From positions 35,796 through 99,795 of the forward strand of contig CANMKB010000006.1 of the NCBI GenBank assembly GCA_947498415.1: 64,000 bases of DNA. Direction: 5' to 3'. Positions 29,955 through 37,755 of this stretch are shown here, piece by piece. Both the position numbers and the translations under genes were made by a program. The notes under the pieces were generated by a model. It did not search any database. It was given only the letters and a program-made list of their open reading frames with translations, and was not told the origin of the DNA. Source of the DNA: an uncultured Paracoccaceae bacterium (GTDB lineage Bacteria; Pseudomonadota; Alphaproteobacteria; Rhodobacterales; Rhodobacteraceae). The stretch's first letter is position 1. The number at the start of each line of letters is the position of its first letter.

Positions 29955-30395
29955 TCAGGACTGCGAAAGAATATCGCGATCTACTCGATCAATATCCGCC
30001 TCATACCAAGCAATCGTTCCGCTGGGATCTGCTTTGAACGCTTTCGCAAATGAGTCTGGCGCTTCGGTATGTTCATCATATTGAGTGGACCACACCATCA
30101 TGCTGATGAGCGCAGGAAGAACGTTACGGGCCTTTCGGGTTGGGAAGTAGCAAACCCGGCTCGCCTTGCGAGGGTCCACCTGGCGATCCAACATTCCAGC
30201 GGCCTCAAGTTTGGAAAGTCGGTCCGCAAGAATATTGGTAGAAATGCCTTCAGGTGAGTTCAGGAAATCACTGTAGGACCGTTTCCCGTGCAGCAGCACA
30301 TCTCTAAGAATGAGAAAACACCATTTGTCGCCAAAGATGCCCGCCGCATAGCGCGCGGGGCATCCTTGCCACAAAATTGCGTTGGGACTTTTCAT
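29955..30395 (-). CDS. HxlR-family transcriptional regulator
   Basis: Winged-helix regulator of 146 residues from the ATG at 30395, which follows AAGGAG; the frame extends 21 bases further without a site. HxlR signature near the N-terminus: 'CPARYAAGIFGDKWCFLILRDVLLHGKRSYSDFL' with a conserved first cysteine (residue 12), then 'GISTNILADRLSKLEAAGMLDR'. HxlR proteins often sense reactive electrophiles or oxidants through that cysteine. Divergent from a VOC-family gene, with a perfect palindrome between them. Confidence 0.9.
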   Translation of the reverse strand: MKSPNAILWQGCPARYAAGIFGDKWCFLILRDVLLHGKRSYSDFLNSPEGISTNILADRLSKLEAAGMLDRQVDPRKASRVCYFPTRKARNVLPALISMMVWSTQYDEHTEAPDSFAKAFKADPSGTIAWYEADIDRVDRDILSQS

Positions 30396-30422
30396 AGCTC
30401 CTTCTAGCAAGAGCAAATATAT

Positions 30423-30437
30423 CTTGCAATATGCAAG
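30423..30437. promoter_or_regulatory. palindrome CTTGCA-ATA-TGCAAG, candidate HxlR operator
   Basis: A perfect 6+3+6 inverted repeat in the 92-bp gap between the divergent HxlR and VOC genes. Half-sites recur nearby: CTTGCA at 30461-30466 and GCAAG at 30407-30411. Its position overlaps where both promoters must lie, consistent with a site controlling both genes. Confidence 0.65.
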
Positions 30438-30487
30438 TGTAATGAGCTAAGCACAATTCACTTGCAAAATAAAAGAGGAATTTCGAA

Positions 30488-30838
30488 ATGCCATCACCTT
30501 TCGTTTGGTTCGACAACATCGGCAGCGACAGACCCGCAACCACCAACTTTCTGAAAAACGCCTTTGGTTGGGCTGAGAACGATATTGGCCCGCTGACATT
30601 TCTAACCGCTGAGAACCAAGACAAGCCATTTGCGGGAACGACGGATGCCATGGACGGTGTATCCGGCTGGGTGCCATATCTTGAGGTTGATGACTTGCCT
30701 GCCGCTGTCGAAAATGCGCGCAAACATGGTGCTGAAGTTATCGCCGAAAACCTGAAAGGCCCCGCTGGTGACGCTAGCTTTATCCGCGATCCGGGCGGCG
30801 CCCCGTTGGCCTTGTGGAAACGCGCGCCGGGTATGTAG
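30488..30838 (+). CDS. VOC-superfamily (glyoxalase/bleomycin-resistance-like) protein
   Basis: 116 residues in a single VOC fold ('FVWFDNIGSDRPATTNFLKNAFGW' at about 5-28, 'PYLEVDDLPAAVENARKHGAEV' near 61-82, 'IRDPGGAPLALWK' near the end). The AGAGGAA site lies close upstream. The family includes metalloenzymes and binding proteins; the N-terminal metal His of true glyoxalase I is not apparent, so no reaction is assigned. First of three plus-strand genes that look co-transcribed and are probably controlled by the HxlR protein. Confidence 0.85.
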   Translation: MPSPFVWFDNIGSDRPATTNFLKNAFGWAENDIGPLTFLTAENQDKPFAGTTDAMDGVSGWVPYLEVDDLPAAVENARKHGAEVIAENLKGPAGDASFIRDPGGAPLALWKRAPGM

Positions 30839-30849
30839 AGGGACCTGAT

Positions 30850-31248
30850 ATGACAAAAATATTACTCGCTGCGGCGGGCTATATCGTGATCGTTTTCCCA
30901 CTCGCTTTGGGTTGGCACATTGGGCTTTTCAAAGAGAAGTATGAAGGTTTTGGCTATTTCTCAGGAGAGCCAAACATTCCCGTAGGGCTAGCAACCATCA
31001 TTATTCAAGGTGTGGCGTTGGCATTGATTTATCCGTTTTTCCACACGGGCAGCGCTGGCTTTGCGCGGGCGTTCCAGTTTGCAGGGTTGATGGGACTATT
31101 TTTCTGGACGTCCCATGCCTTGGCTTTGGTTGCTAAGCAGAACGTGCCAAATGCGGTCAGCTTCATCGCCATGGAAACGGGTTATCTCGCGGTCCAGTTC
31201 GGTCTGTTCGCGCTGGTATTGGGCTCGCTCTATCGAGGCATCGAATGA
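30850..31248 (+). CDS. small integral membrane protein, unknown function
   Basis: 132 residues from the ATG at 30850 (site GAGGGAC; the longer frame from 30814 overlaps the VOC gene). Four hydrophobic segments at roughly residues 3-22, 42-60, 70-92 and 105-127 predict a four-helix membrane protein. It starts 11 bases after the VOC gene and overlaps the next gene by 4 bases, so it belongs to the same operon. I do not recognise a characterised family. Confidence 0.8.
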   Translation: MTKILLAAAGYIVIVFPLALGWHIGLFKEKYEGFGYFSGEPNIPVGLATIIIQGVALALIYPFFHTGSAGFARAFQFAGLMGLFFWTSHALALVAKQNVPNAVSFIAMETGYLAVQFGLFALVLGSLYRGIE

Positions 31249-31697
31249 AACGGCCCGACATTGTCGTGTCTCAGGATGTGGCAGCACCTCTTGAGGCCGT
31301 GTGGGAAAGTTGGGCCGATTTCGGTGGCATCTACAAGTTCCATGAGGATGTCAAAATGACCACCATCTTGACACAAGCCACACCGCGCGGGGTTGGAGCG
31401 GTGCGACTGTGCGAACTCACGGACGGCAAGAACGAAATCGAAGAACGGATTGTCGAATGGGAGCCTATGCGGAAACTCGGCGTTGAGTTCAAACGAACCA
31501 GCCTCCCGATTGCGCAAGCACAGGCAGACTTTCTGTTTGAGCCACTCGGAACTGATCAAACACGGATCAAGATGCAGTTTTCGTTCACTCCAAGGGGCTT
31601 ATTGCTGCGTTTTATGAAACCCGCCATGAAGCGAAAAATGCAGAGCGGATTCGAGCAACTTCTTTTGAGCAACAAACGTTTCATAGAGGATGAATGA
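31245..31697 (+). CDS. SRPBCC-family (START-like/polyketide cyclase) protein
   Basis: 150 residues with the SRPBCC pattern: 'VSQDVAAPLEAVWESWADFGGIYKFHEDV' at about residues 6-34, 'ERIVEWEPMRKLGVEF' in the middle, and a long C-terminal helix ('MKRKMQSGFEQLLLSNKRFIEDE'). The fold binds hydrophobic ligands; ligand unknown. Coupled to the membrane-protein gene (ATGA overlap), third gene of the HxlR-linked cassette. Confidence 0.85.
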   Translation: MKRPDIVVSQDVAAPLEAVWESWADFGGIYKFHEDVKMTTILTQATPRGVGAVRLCELTDGKNEIEERIVEWEPMRKLGVEFKRTSLPIAQAQADFLFEPLGTDQTRIKMQFSFTPRGLLLRFMKPAMKRKMQSGFEQLLLSNKRFIEDE

Positions 31698-31804
31698 GCC
31701 AAACCGGACATTCGTGCATTTCGCGATGAATGGCCGGAAAGAGCTCATTGTTACAATGATTACGGTCCTGTAGCCTTCAAATCTCAGCATCTCGAGGTTG
31801 CGCA

Positions 31805-32023
31805 ATGGAAAATTTGGCTATGGCTCTTGCACTTGCATTGAAACACATTGAGGTGCGCGAGGCTGAAATGGATTGTGACAACGATATTAGAGCCTTGGAA
31901 GACATTGCAGCTCATCTACGGTTAGCTGACCAAGACTCACGGAATGCTGTTGAAGACGCCTTTCGAAAGCTTGATACGCCAGAGCTTATTGAAGGAATTG
32001 GCCTGCAAACGAATGACGGCTAA
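31805..32023 (+). CDS. small hypothetical protein, 72 residues
   Basis: Acidic, predicted largely helical protein ('MENLAMALALALKHIEVREAEMDC...'). GAGG lies upstream of the ATG. No family recognised. It lies 107 bases after the SRPBCC gene, in a gap where I see nothing else, and converges on the reductive dehalogenase gene. Confidence 0.5.
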   Translation: MENLAMALALALKHIEVREAEMDCDNDIRALEDIAAHLRLADQDSRNAVEDAFRKLDTPELIEGIGLQTNDG

Positions 32024-32131
32024 GTCCGCAAAGCTGACCTTGGATCAATTGCTTCATGTCTGAACGATAGCTCTACAGCGCCATCACCTGCCCGATAACA
32101 ATGATTATGTGATAATTACACTCAAATCACC
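32024..32131. other. convergent intergenic region before the rdhA 3' end
   Basis: 108 bases between a plus-strand small gene and the minus-strand dehalogenase gene. It holds an AT-rich inverted repeat ATTAT-GTG-ATAAT at 32104-32116 just downstream of the rdhA stop. No strong terminator is visible. Confidence 0.35.
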
Positions 32132-35100
32132 TCACAAATCCACTTCAATAACGCCATTCGGCGCTGCGGCTCTGGATTGGCACGTGATGATTTCGGTCTC
32201 TCTCTGGCGCTTTGACAAAACGTAGTCCCGGTGCTCAACTTCGCCAGAGATCAAACCACATTTGCAGACGCCACAAATCCCATCCGAGCACTTAATATCC
32301 AAGGCCACACCATGCGCGACCAAGACATCAGCGACGGATTTATCTGCGGGGACATCAATGATCGTTCCCGACTGTGCCAGCTTGACCTGAAAAGGATGAT
32401 TTTCATATGTGGGCGCGTCTGGCACGCTGAAGTATTCTAAATGACGATGTTCCTCTGGAAATCCTGCCTGCTCTGCCGCCTGCAAAACAGCTTGCATATA
32501 GGGCTCGGCCCCACAGGTATAAACATGTGCCCCATCTTGATATTTCAGAATGTCCTGAAACCGCGCACGTGTATTTTCTGACGAGATATGCAACGTCACC
32601 TTATCCGCCAAAGGGGAGGTCTTGAGGTCGTTCAAAAACCCCATCGTCTCGCGGGAGCGGCCTGAATAGTGCAACTCAAAATCGGCCCCTTCAGCATACA
32701 GCTGATATGCCATCGCAATCATCGGCGTGATGCCAATGCCACCCCCCATCAGGTAGGTCTTAGAAGCGCCTGCCACCAAGGGGAAATGATTGATGGGCTT
32801 GGAGACGAAAATCTTGCGCCCTTCGTTGAAAATGCGATGTAACAAGGCAGAGCCGCCCCTGCCTTCCTCTTCGCGCAAAACCCCGATTTGATAAGTAGAC
32901 CGATCCGCCGGATCACCCGACAAAGAATATTGCCGCAAAAACTCTGGTGCGACCACGATGTCCAAATGTGCGCCGGCAGTCCACTCAGGCAGATCAGCGC
33001 CGTCTAAGCTTTGCAGGACGTATTTGGTGATCCCTTCGGCCATGGTTTCGGCGCGGGTGATTTTGACCTGCAGCACAGGACTGTCTGAAAAATCAGGGCG
33101 TGTATGAACCCGGCTTTCATCCCCGGCGGCAAGTCTTTTTTGATACTCTTCGGCCGTGATCATGGCCTGATAGGCTTCGATCCCCGCCTCTCGGTCCATT
33201 GGATAAGGGTAGGCATAGGGATGCGGCGCAAGATTGGCCGGATATACTGCCAAAGTTTGATCTTTGAATTGCAGATCCAACCCTTTTTGCAGGGTCCGTG
33301 CGTTTACGGCGTGTTCGGTGGGGCGATAGCCCCCATCTTCCTGAATTTCCAAATCCCACCACCATTTCTTTGTGGTGTTGAGCGATCCACGCTCCAGCAT
33401 GTCATCGAGTTTGGCCAACACCGGCGCCGCGCCAGGCACCTTCATGGCGGCCCATCGAAAGGCACGATCGGCAAGGATACCTTCGAGGTTCCAGGGGCAG
33501 GTTTTCATACAACGGCCACACATCGCGCCACCGGGTGTCGTGATGCGGTAGGTGGTGCATTTTTGGCTATCAGATTTCCAAATCTCATAGCCATTAAACA
33601 TCAGTTTCGGGCCAGCTGTGATGGCGCCCGACGGGCATTCCCGCGCACATTTTTTGCATGCGTCGCAAAATTTTTGCAGACCGAAATCAATGGGTTTGTC
33701 ATGCGTCATTGGTAAATCTGTTGTCACAACACCAGATTTCAAACGTGGCCCCAGAAAGGGGTTCAAGATCACTTCACCAATCCGGCTTACCTCGCCAAGA
33801 CCAGCTAGCAAAAGCAATGGTGGCTGAAGCACTTCGCCATCCATGACGCTATGTGCTTTGGCCTTATAGCCCAAGTTGCGCAGTTGCCGGGCAATCACAC
33901 CGCCCAATAAGGAAAACCGTAAATACGCCCGCATTGACATGGCGACGGCGATCCAATCGTCACCAGAAGACCCTTCCATCGTGTCATAGCCCTGATCGAC
34001 AATCATGCTGATGGCCTGATCATGGGGTGGGTCGATGGGTTGGCCTGCGGCGTCATGAGAGTACCATGTCCAATCTGGACAGCGAGAAATCCCTACGGCA
34101 TCGATCCCCAGATAATAGCTTGTGGCCTTCACCAAATCATGCGCAGCTTGCGGGTCTAACTTGTGCTGTTGTGATGCCGGATCGCCATCCTGCAGCAAAG
34201 TAAATGCCCCCAACGCACGGCGTTGCGCCATCGAGGGCGCGGATTTCCGCACATAATGCCCGCCCTTCGCGCCATCCTGAACATGCTTGCCCATATCTCC
34301 AAACAACGCGCGACTGAACATATCCGTCCGCTTGGGCACACGCGGCACGCGTGCCTCGTCAATATAGGTGGTGGGGCTTTCCACGCGTTTTAGGGTCTCA
34401 AACGGGTGTGCGCCATCTTTGAAATCGCGTGATGTAAAGGCAGGCGCGTGTCGCGCACCCAGCTCTGCCAAAGGCAAATCTGGGGCGATCGCAAAACGCG
34501 TCGTCACCACCGCAAGGCTAAATCGTTCTCCAAGGAACGGCGCTAAAAGCTGACCGTTTTCTACCTTTGCCGCGCCCGCAGCCACGGCAACACGCCCCAG
34601 ATCCACGTCAGTTGACGTCATCGTATGTGCCCTTGCTTCGTGCCCCAAAAGCCGAAGGTAGTTTGCAATCACAACCGCCGTTTCAGAGGCTAAAATCGCT
34701 GAACGATGTGAATCTGCACCTTTGATCCAATCGGTGCCAACCTCATCTGATCTAGGGGCTCTGGGATGCGCATATAGAAATACCAACGCATGGGTGTGTC
34801 GGCTGATGGATTGCGGCGGTGCTTCCATCGACTCCTTTAGATCCGCCATAATCATGTCGATCCCAGAGGCAAAGGTCTTCACCTGTTTGGTGCGCAGGTC
34901 TTCGGCCAATCGGTCTATGTCTGGATTGTGAATTGGGTCATCCAATACCGCTTTTTGTGGCAAGGCGCAGGTCGCAACAATAGAGGCATCAGAAAAATAC
35001 CCAAAAGCCTTTAGATGTTCAGCCCGTTCCACCAAATCGATTGGGGCATCTGCCACCGCTTTGTTGATCAAACCATCCCGGATGGCATCCAGCATCGCCT

Positions 35101-35275
35101 GATGATCACCCATCGCGTTTACAATCGACATCGGTTGATCTGGGCGCTGAAAGCGGATCGGTGCAAAGGTTGGTACGTCTTCAAGACGAATGGTTTTGGT
35201 GCGTCTTAGGCTCTCAAGGGGCAACTTTCCCAAATGCACGGGGCGATTTTTTGCAGACCGCAAAGACATGCTCAT
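32132..35275 (-). CDS. rdhA: self-sufficient cobalamin-dependent reductive dehalogenase fused to a flavin/2Fe-2S reductase
   Basis: 1047 residues, AAGGAG before the ATG. Order: a region (about 160-270) resembling a degenerate copy of the cobalamin-binding fold; the catalytic RdhA domain (about 350-600); a linker; an FNR-type flavin/NAD reductase (about 730-950: 'RQYSL' at 781-785, 'MGGGIGITPM' at 843-852); and a C-terminal plant-type 2Fe-2S ferredoxin (C996, C1001, C1004, C1032). Two 4Fe-4S sites: C537/C540/C543/C547 and C573/C586/C589/C593. S447, Y451, K513 and R577 have exactly the spacing of Ser422, Tyr426, Lys488 and Arg552 of NpRdhA (Nitratireductor), quoted from memory. There is no Tat signal and no RdhB anchor, so it is cytoplasmic and catabolic. 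Likely removes halogen from hydroxylated aromatics using NAD(P)H; substrate is inferred. Confidence 0.93.
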   Translation of the reverse strand: MSMSLRSAKNRPVHLGKLPLESLRRTKTIRLEDVPTFAPIRFQRPDQPMSIVNAMGDHQAMLDAIRDGLINKAVADAPIDLVERAEHLKAFGYFSDASIVATCALPQKAVLDDPIHNPDIDRLAEDLRTKQVKTFASGIDMIMADLKESMEAPPQSISRHTHALVFLYAHPRAPRSDEVGTDWIKGADSHRSAILASETAVVIANYLRLLGHEARAHTMTSTDVDLGRVAVAAGAAKVENGQLLAPFLGERFSLAVVTTRFAIAPDLPLAELGARHAPAFTSRDFKDGAHPFETLKRVESPTTYIDEARVPRVPKRTDMFSRALFGDMGKHVQDGAKGGHYVRKSAPSMAQRRALGAFTLLQDGDPASQQHKLDPQAAHDLVKATSYYLGIDAVGISRCPDWTWYSHDAAGQPIDPPHDQAISMIVDQGYDTMEGSSGDDWIAVAMSMRAYLRFSLLGGVIARQLRNLGYKAKAHSVMDGEVLQPPLLLLAGLGEVSRIGEVILNPFLGPRLKSGVVTTDLPMTHDKPIDFGLQKFCDACKKCARECPSGAITAGPKLMFNGYEIWKSDSQKCTTYRITTPGGAMCGRCMKTCPWNLEGILADRAFRWAAMKVPGAAPVLAKLDDMLERGSLNTTKKWWWDLEIQEDGGYRPTEHAVNARTLQKGLDLQFKDQTLAVYPANLAPHPYAYPYPMDREAGIEAYQAMITAEEYQKRLAAGDESRVHTRPDFSDSPVLQVKITRAETMAEGITKYVLQSLDGADLPEWTAGAHLDIVVAPEFLRQYSLSGDPADRSTYQIGVLREEEGRGGSALLHRIFNEGRKIFVSKPINHFPLVAGASKTYLMGGGIGITPMIAMAYQLYAEGADFELHYSGRSRETMGFLNDLKTSPLADKVTLHISSENTRARFQDILKYQDGAHVYTCGAEPYMQAVLQAAEQAGFPEEHRHLEYFSVPDAPTYENHPFQVKLAQSGTIIDVPADKSVADVLVAHGVALDIKCSDGICGVCKCGLISGEVEHRDYVLSKRQRETEIITCQSRAAAPNGVIEVDL

Positions 35276-35326
35276 CGAGGCTCCTTAAGTTCCAAAAACG
35301 CGTGACCCTTTTGGTTTTAACGCATA

Positions 35327-35345
35327 TAGTAAACAATGGTAACTA
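35327..35345. promoter_or_regulatory. imperfect 19-bp palindrome, candidate MarR operator between rdhA and its regulator
   Basis: TAGTNANCANTGNTNACTA symmetry with 14 of 19 positions matching the complement. It lies in the 102-bp AT-rich gap between divergent rdhA and the MarR-family gene, about 52 bases before the rdhA start and 33 before the MarR start. MarR proteins typically bind palindromes of 16-20 bp with such TAGT/ACTA ends. Confidence 0.6.
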
Positions 35346-35377
35346 AATTTTTGAACATCAAGATCCAAGGGTGATCT

Positions 35378-35845
35378 ATGTCGGATCATAAAGCAGCCGT
35401 ATCAGATTATGATCTTCACAGTGGGTTAGGGTTTCGTCTCAGCCGGATCTCAAAACTCATGCAAACGCGTTTGGAAAAGGGCCTTGGGCACCACGGGATT
35501 TCGCGACTGGAATGGTGTGTAATTTCGGGGATCGGGCTACAAGACATCGCCACGCCCAGTGGGCTGGCAGATCACATCGGCATAACGCGACAGGCGATCT
35601 CGCGTCTGTTGGTGCAAATGCGAAAGTCTAAGTTGATCGCGCAAAGCCCAGATCAAACCGACGGTCGATCGCGGCGTCTGACGTTGACTGAACTCGGAGC
35701 GAATAAGCTTGTCTTGTGTCGCACCATCGTGGACGAAAATCACGATCATTTCGCATCCAAGCTTTCACCCGAAAGCTTGGACACATTGATTACCACCCTT
35801 GATAAGCTGTCGGCTGGCGAGGTCACACAGCTCGATAAGCTCTAG
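35378..35845 (+). CDS. MarR-family transcriptional regulator, likely regulator of rdhA
   Basis: 155 residues. Winged-helix region about 45-115: 'GLADHIGITRQAISRLLVQMRKSKLI' (recognition helix) and the wing 'DGRSRRLTLTELG'. MarR proteins of this type usually respond to phenolic or aromatic acids. It is divergent from rdhA, and MarR-type regulators are known to control reductive dehalogenase genes in Dehalococcoides and related organisms. Converges on the TRAP permease gene with only 8 bases between stops. Confidence 0.88.
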   Translation: MSDHKAAVSDYDLHSGLGFRLSRISKLMQTRLEKGLGHHGISRLEWCVISGIGLQDIATPSGLADHIGITRQAISRLLVQMRKSKLIAQSPDQTDGRSRRLTLTELGANKLVLCRTIVDENHDHFASKLSPESLDTLITTLDKLSAGEVTQLDKL

Positions 35846-35853
35846 GCTCTTCG

Positions 35854-37131
35854 TTACCGGTACATCATTTCCGGCAGCCATAGGGCCAAACCGGGGAAGA
35901 ATGTGACAAGCAACAGGACAAACACCAAAGGCACCAAGAATGGAACGGTGGCCTTGACACAGCGCTCAAACCGCTCGCCAGATACTTCGGCCAAGACGAA
36001 CAAGACCATGCCCACCGGCGGAGTCAGCAGGCCCAGCATGAGGTTCAAGATCAGCAAGATACCCAAATGCACCGGGTCAATTCCAGCTTGTTGTGCAATC
36101 GGCATCAAGACCGGCACAAGAATCGTGATGGCTGCGATCGTTTCCATAAACAACCCAATCACCAGCACGATGGCCAACATGATCAACAGCAGGATGTGCT
36201 TGTTAGAGGTCAAGCTAAGCAGGCTATCCCCTAGGATCGCTGCAACCTGATTGGCTGTTAGAATCCAAGCAAAGACCGCTGCGCTCGCCACAATCATCAG
36301 GATTGCCGCAGAGGTTTCAATTGTATCCATCGACACGCGCACCAAGTGACGCCATGTTAAAGAACGGTACACGACCAGCCCCAGGAAAAGCGCATAGCAA
36401 ACAGCAGCAACAGCCGCCTCCGTTGGTGTAAACACACCAGCGGCAATGCCACCCACAATAATAACAGGCGTCATCAAAGGCAGGAAAGCTTGCGTAAACG
36501 CGTGCCAGATGCGCGAAGCGCTCGCGCGATTGTCACGCGGGTAGCCGCGCACTTTGGAATACCAAGCCACCATCACCATCAAAGACAAAGCCATCAACAA
36601 ACCTGGGATCAGGCCTGCGGTGAACAGCTCACCAATAGAAACCGACGCCATGACGCCATAGATCACAAGCGGCAACGAGGGCGGGATGATGGGGCCAATG
36701 GTAGAAGAGGCGGCCGTTACACCAACAGAGAAATCAGTATCATAGCCCGCATCGCGCATCGCTTTGATCTCAACATTGCCAAGGCCCCCAGCATCCGCAA
36801 CCGCCGCACCAGACATGCCCGCAAAGATGACGCTTGCACCAACATTTACATGTCCCAGCCCACCGGGCAGCCAACCCACAAGCGTACGTGCAAAGGTGAA
36901 AATCTTGGTCGTGATGCCGCCGGTGTTCATCAGGTGACCGGCGAGAATAAAGAACGGAATAGCCAAAAGCGGAAAGCTATCAATCCCACCAATCATCCGG
37001 TGGATCAACAACACATCGGGCAGACCTTCGATGGCAATATAAGCCAATGACGCAAGTCCCAGTGAAATCGCCACGGGCACGCCGAGCAACAAAAACAGAA
37101 ACAACAGAACAAAAAGTACAGTTAAAGCCAT
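35854..37131 (-). CDS. TRAP transporter large permease (DctM family)
   Basis: Integral membrane subunit, 425 residues with about 12 hydrophobic helices. DctM hallmarks: 'GIPFFILAGHLMNTGGI' near 57-73, 'GANVIFAGMSGAAVADAGGLG'-like segment near 100-120, 'SSTIGPIIPPSLPLVIYG' near 142-159, and 'NLMLGLLTPPVGMVLF' near 372-387. One base separates it from dctQ. Imports carboxylated solutes using the sodium or proton gradient together with the binding protein upstream. Confidence 0.93.
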   Translation of the reverse strand: MALTVLFVLLFLFLLLGVPVAISLGLASLAYIAIEGLPDVLLIHRMIGGIDSFPLLAIPFFILAGHLMNTGGITTKIFTFARTLVGWLPGGLGHVNVGASVIFAGMSGAAVADAGGLGNVEIKAMRDAGYDTDFSVGVTAASSTIGPIIPPSLPLVIYGVMASVSIGELFTAGLIPGLLMALSLMVMVAWYSKVRGYPRDNRASASRIWHAFTQAFLPLMTPVIIVGGIAAGVFTPTEAAVAAVCYALFLGLVVYRSLTWRHLVRVSMDTIETSAAILMIVASAAVFAWILTANQVAAILGDSLLSLTSNKHILLLIMLAIVLVIGLFMETIAAITILVPVLMPIAQQAGIDPVHLGILLILNLMLGLLTPPVGMVLFVLAEVSGERFERCVKATVPFLVPLVFVLLLVTFFPGLALWLPEMMYR

Positions 37132-37132
37132 A

Positions 37133-37693
37133 TCAAACGCCCGTGGCCCCCAAATCTAGTTTTTCTTGGATCACCTGTGAACGCGTCTTTTTAAGCGTGC
37201 TTAAAAGCTGCAAAAGCGCAAAGAACGCGCAGAAAAAACATGCCGCTGCAACGACGTAGTACAGTGTGGATTTAGGTATGTTGATCGACACGATGTAAGA
37301 TCGCGTCTTTTGTGCCAATTCAACGGCCAAAAATCCGGCATAGGCCCAAAAGGCGGTCGACGTGACATCCACGAAAATCGTGATCGGTTTCAACGACGCT
37401 TTGGGGAAATAGCGATACGCAAATTCTAGAAAGATGTGTTTACCATTCCGCACACATGAGATGGCGCCGACAAACCCAAGCATGATCAAGAAATAGCGCG
37501 CAATTTCCTCGGTCCAGCCAAGGCTATCGTTCAGCACATATCGTGTAAAAAACTGCAAGGCGACAATGCAAAACAAGCACCCAAATACCAATAAAACAGG
37601 AATGTCCCATATTTTAACGTCTGAAATATCATCCGTGATTTCTTCCAGATCACCAATGATCTCGTCCGTACGGTCTTTATCTATGATGCCCAT
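37133..37693 (-). CDS. TRAP transporter small permease (DctQ family)
   Basis: 186 residues from the ATG at 37693, which follows a GGGGAGGGG site; the frame opens 45 bases earlier without support. Four membrane helices, with the family motif 'LGWTEEIARYFLIMLGFVGAISCVRNGKHI' near residues 60-90. An acidic N-terminal stretch of about 30 residues precedes helix 1. It is between the binding protein and the large permease genes. Confidence 0.92.
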   Translation of the reverse strand: MGIIDKDRTDEIIGDLEEITDDISDVKIWDIPVLLVFGCLFCIVALQFFTRYVLNDSLGWTEEIARYFLIMLGFVGAISCVRNGKHIFLEFAYRYFPKASLKPITIFVDVTSTAFWAYAGFLAVELAQKTRSYIVSINIPKSTLYYVVAAACFFCAFFALLQLLSTLKKTRSQVIQEKLDLGATGV

Positions 37694-37719
37694 AATGCAT
37701 TGCCCCTCCCCAGCGAACC

Positions 37720-37744
37720 CGCCCGACACGCAAAGCATCGGGCG
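37720..37744 (-). promoter_or_regulatory. intercistronic stem-loop between dctP and dctQ
   Basis: A perfect 7-bp stem (CGCCCGA at 37720-37726, TCGGGCG at 37738-37744) with an 11-base loop lies just downstream of the TRAP binding-protein stop and upstream of dctQ. Same placement as the hairpins after the other binding-protein genes here. Confidence 0.6.
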
Positions 37745-37755
37745 AGCAGTGGTTA

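Noticed and set aside
33104..33715. 203-codon plus-strand open frame
   Set aside because: Opposite the cysteine motifs of the dehalogenase gene; no family features and no ribosome-binding sequence.
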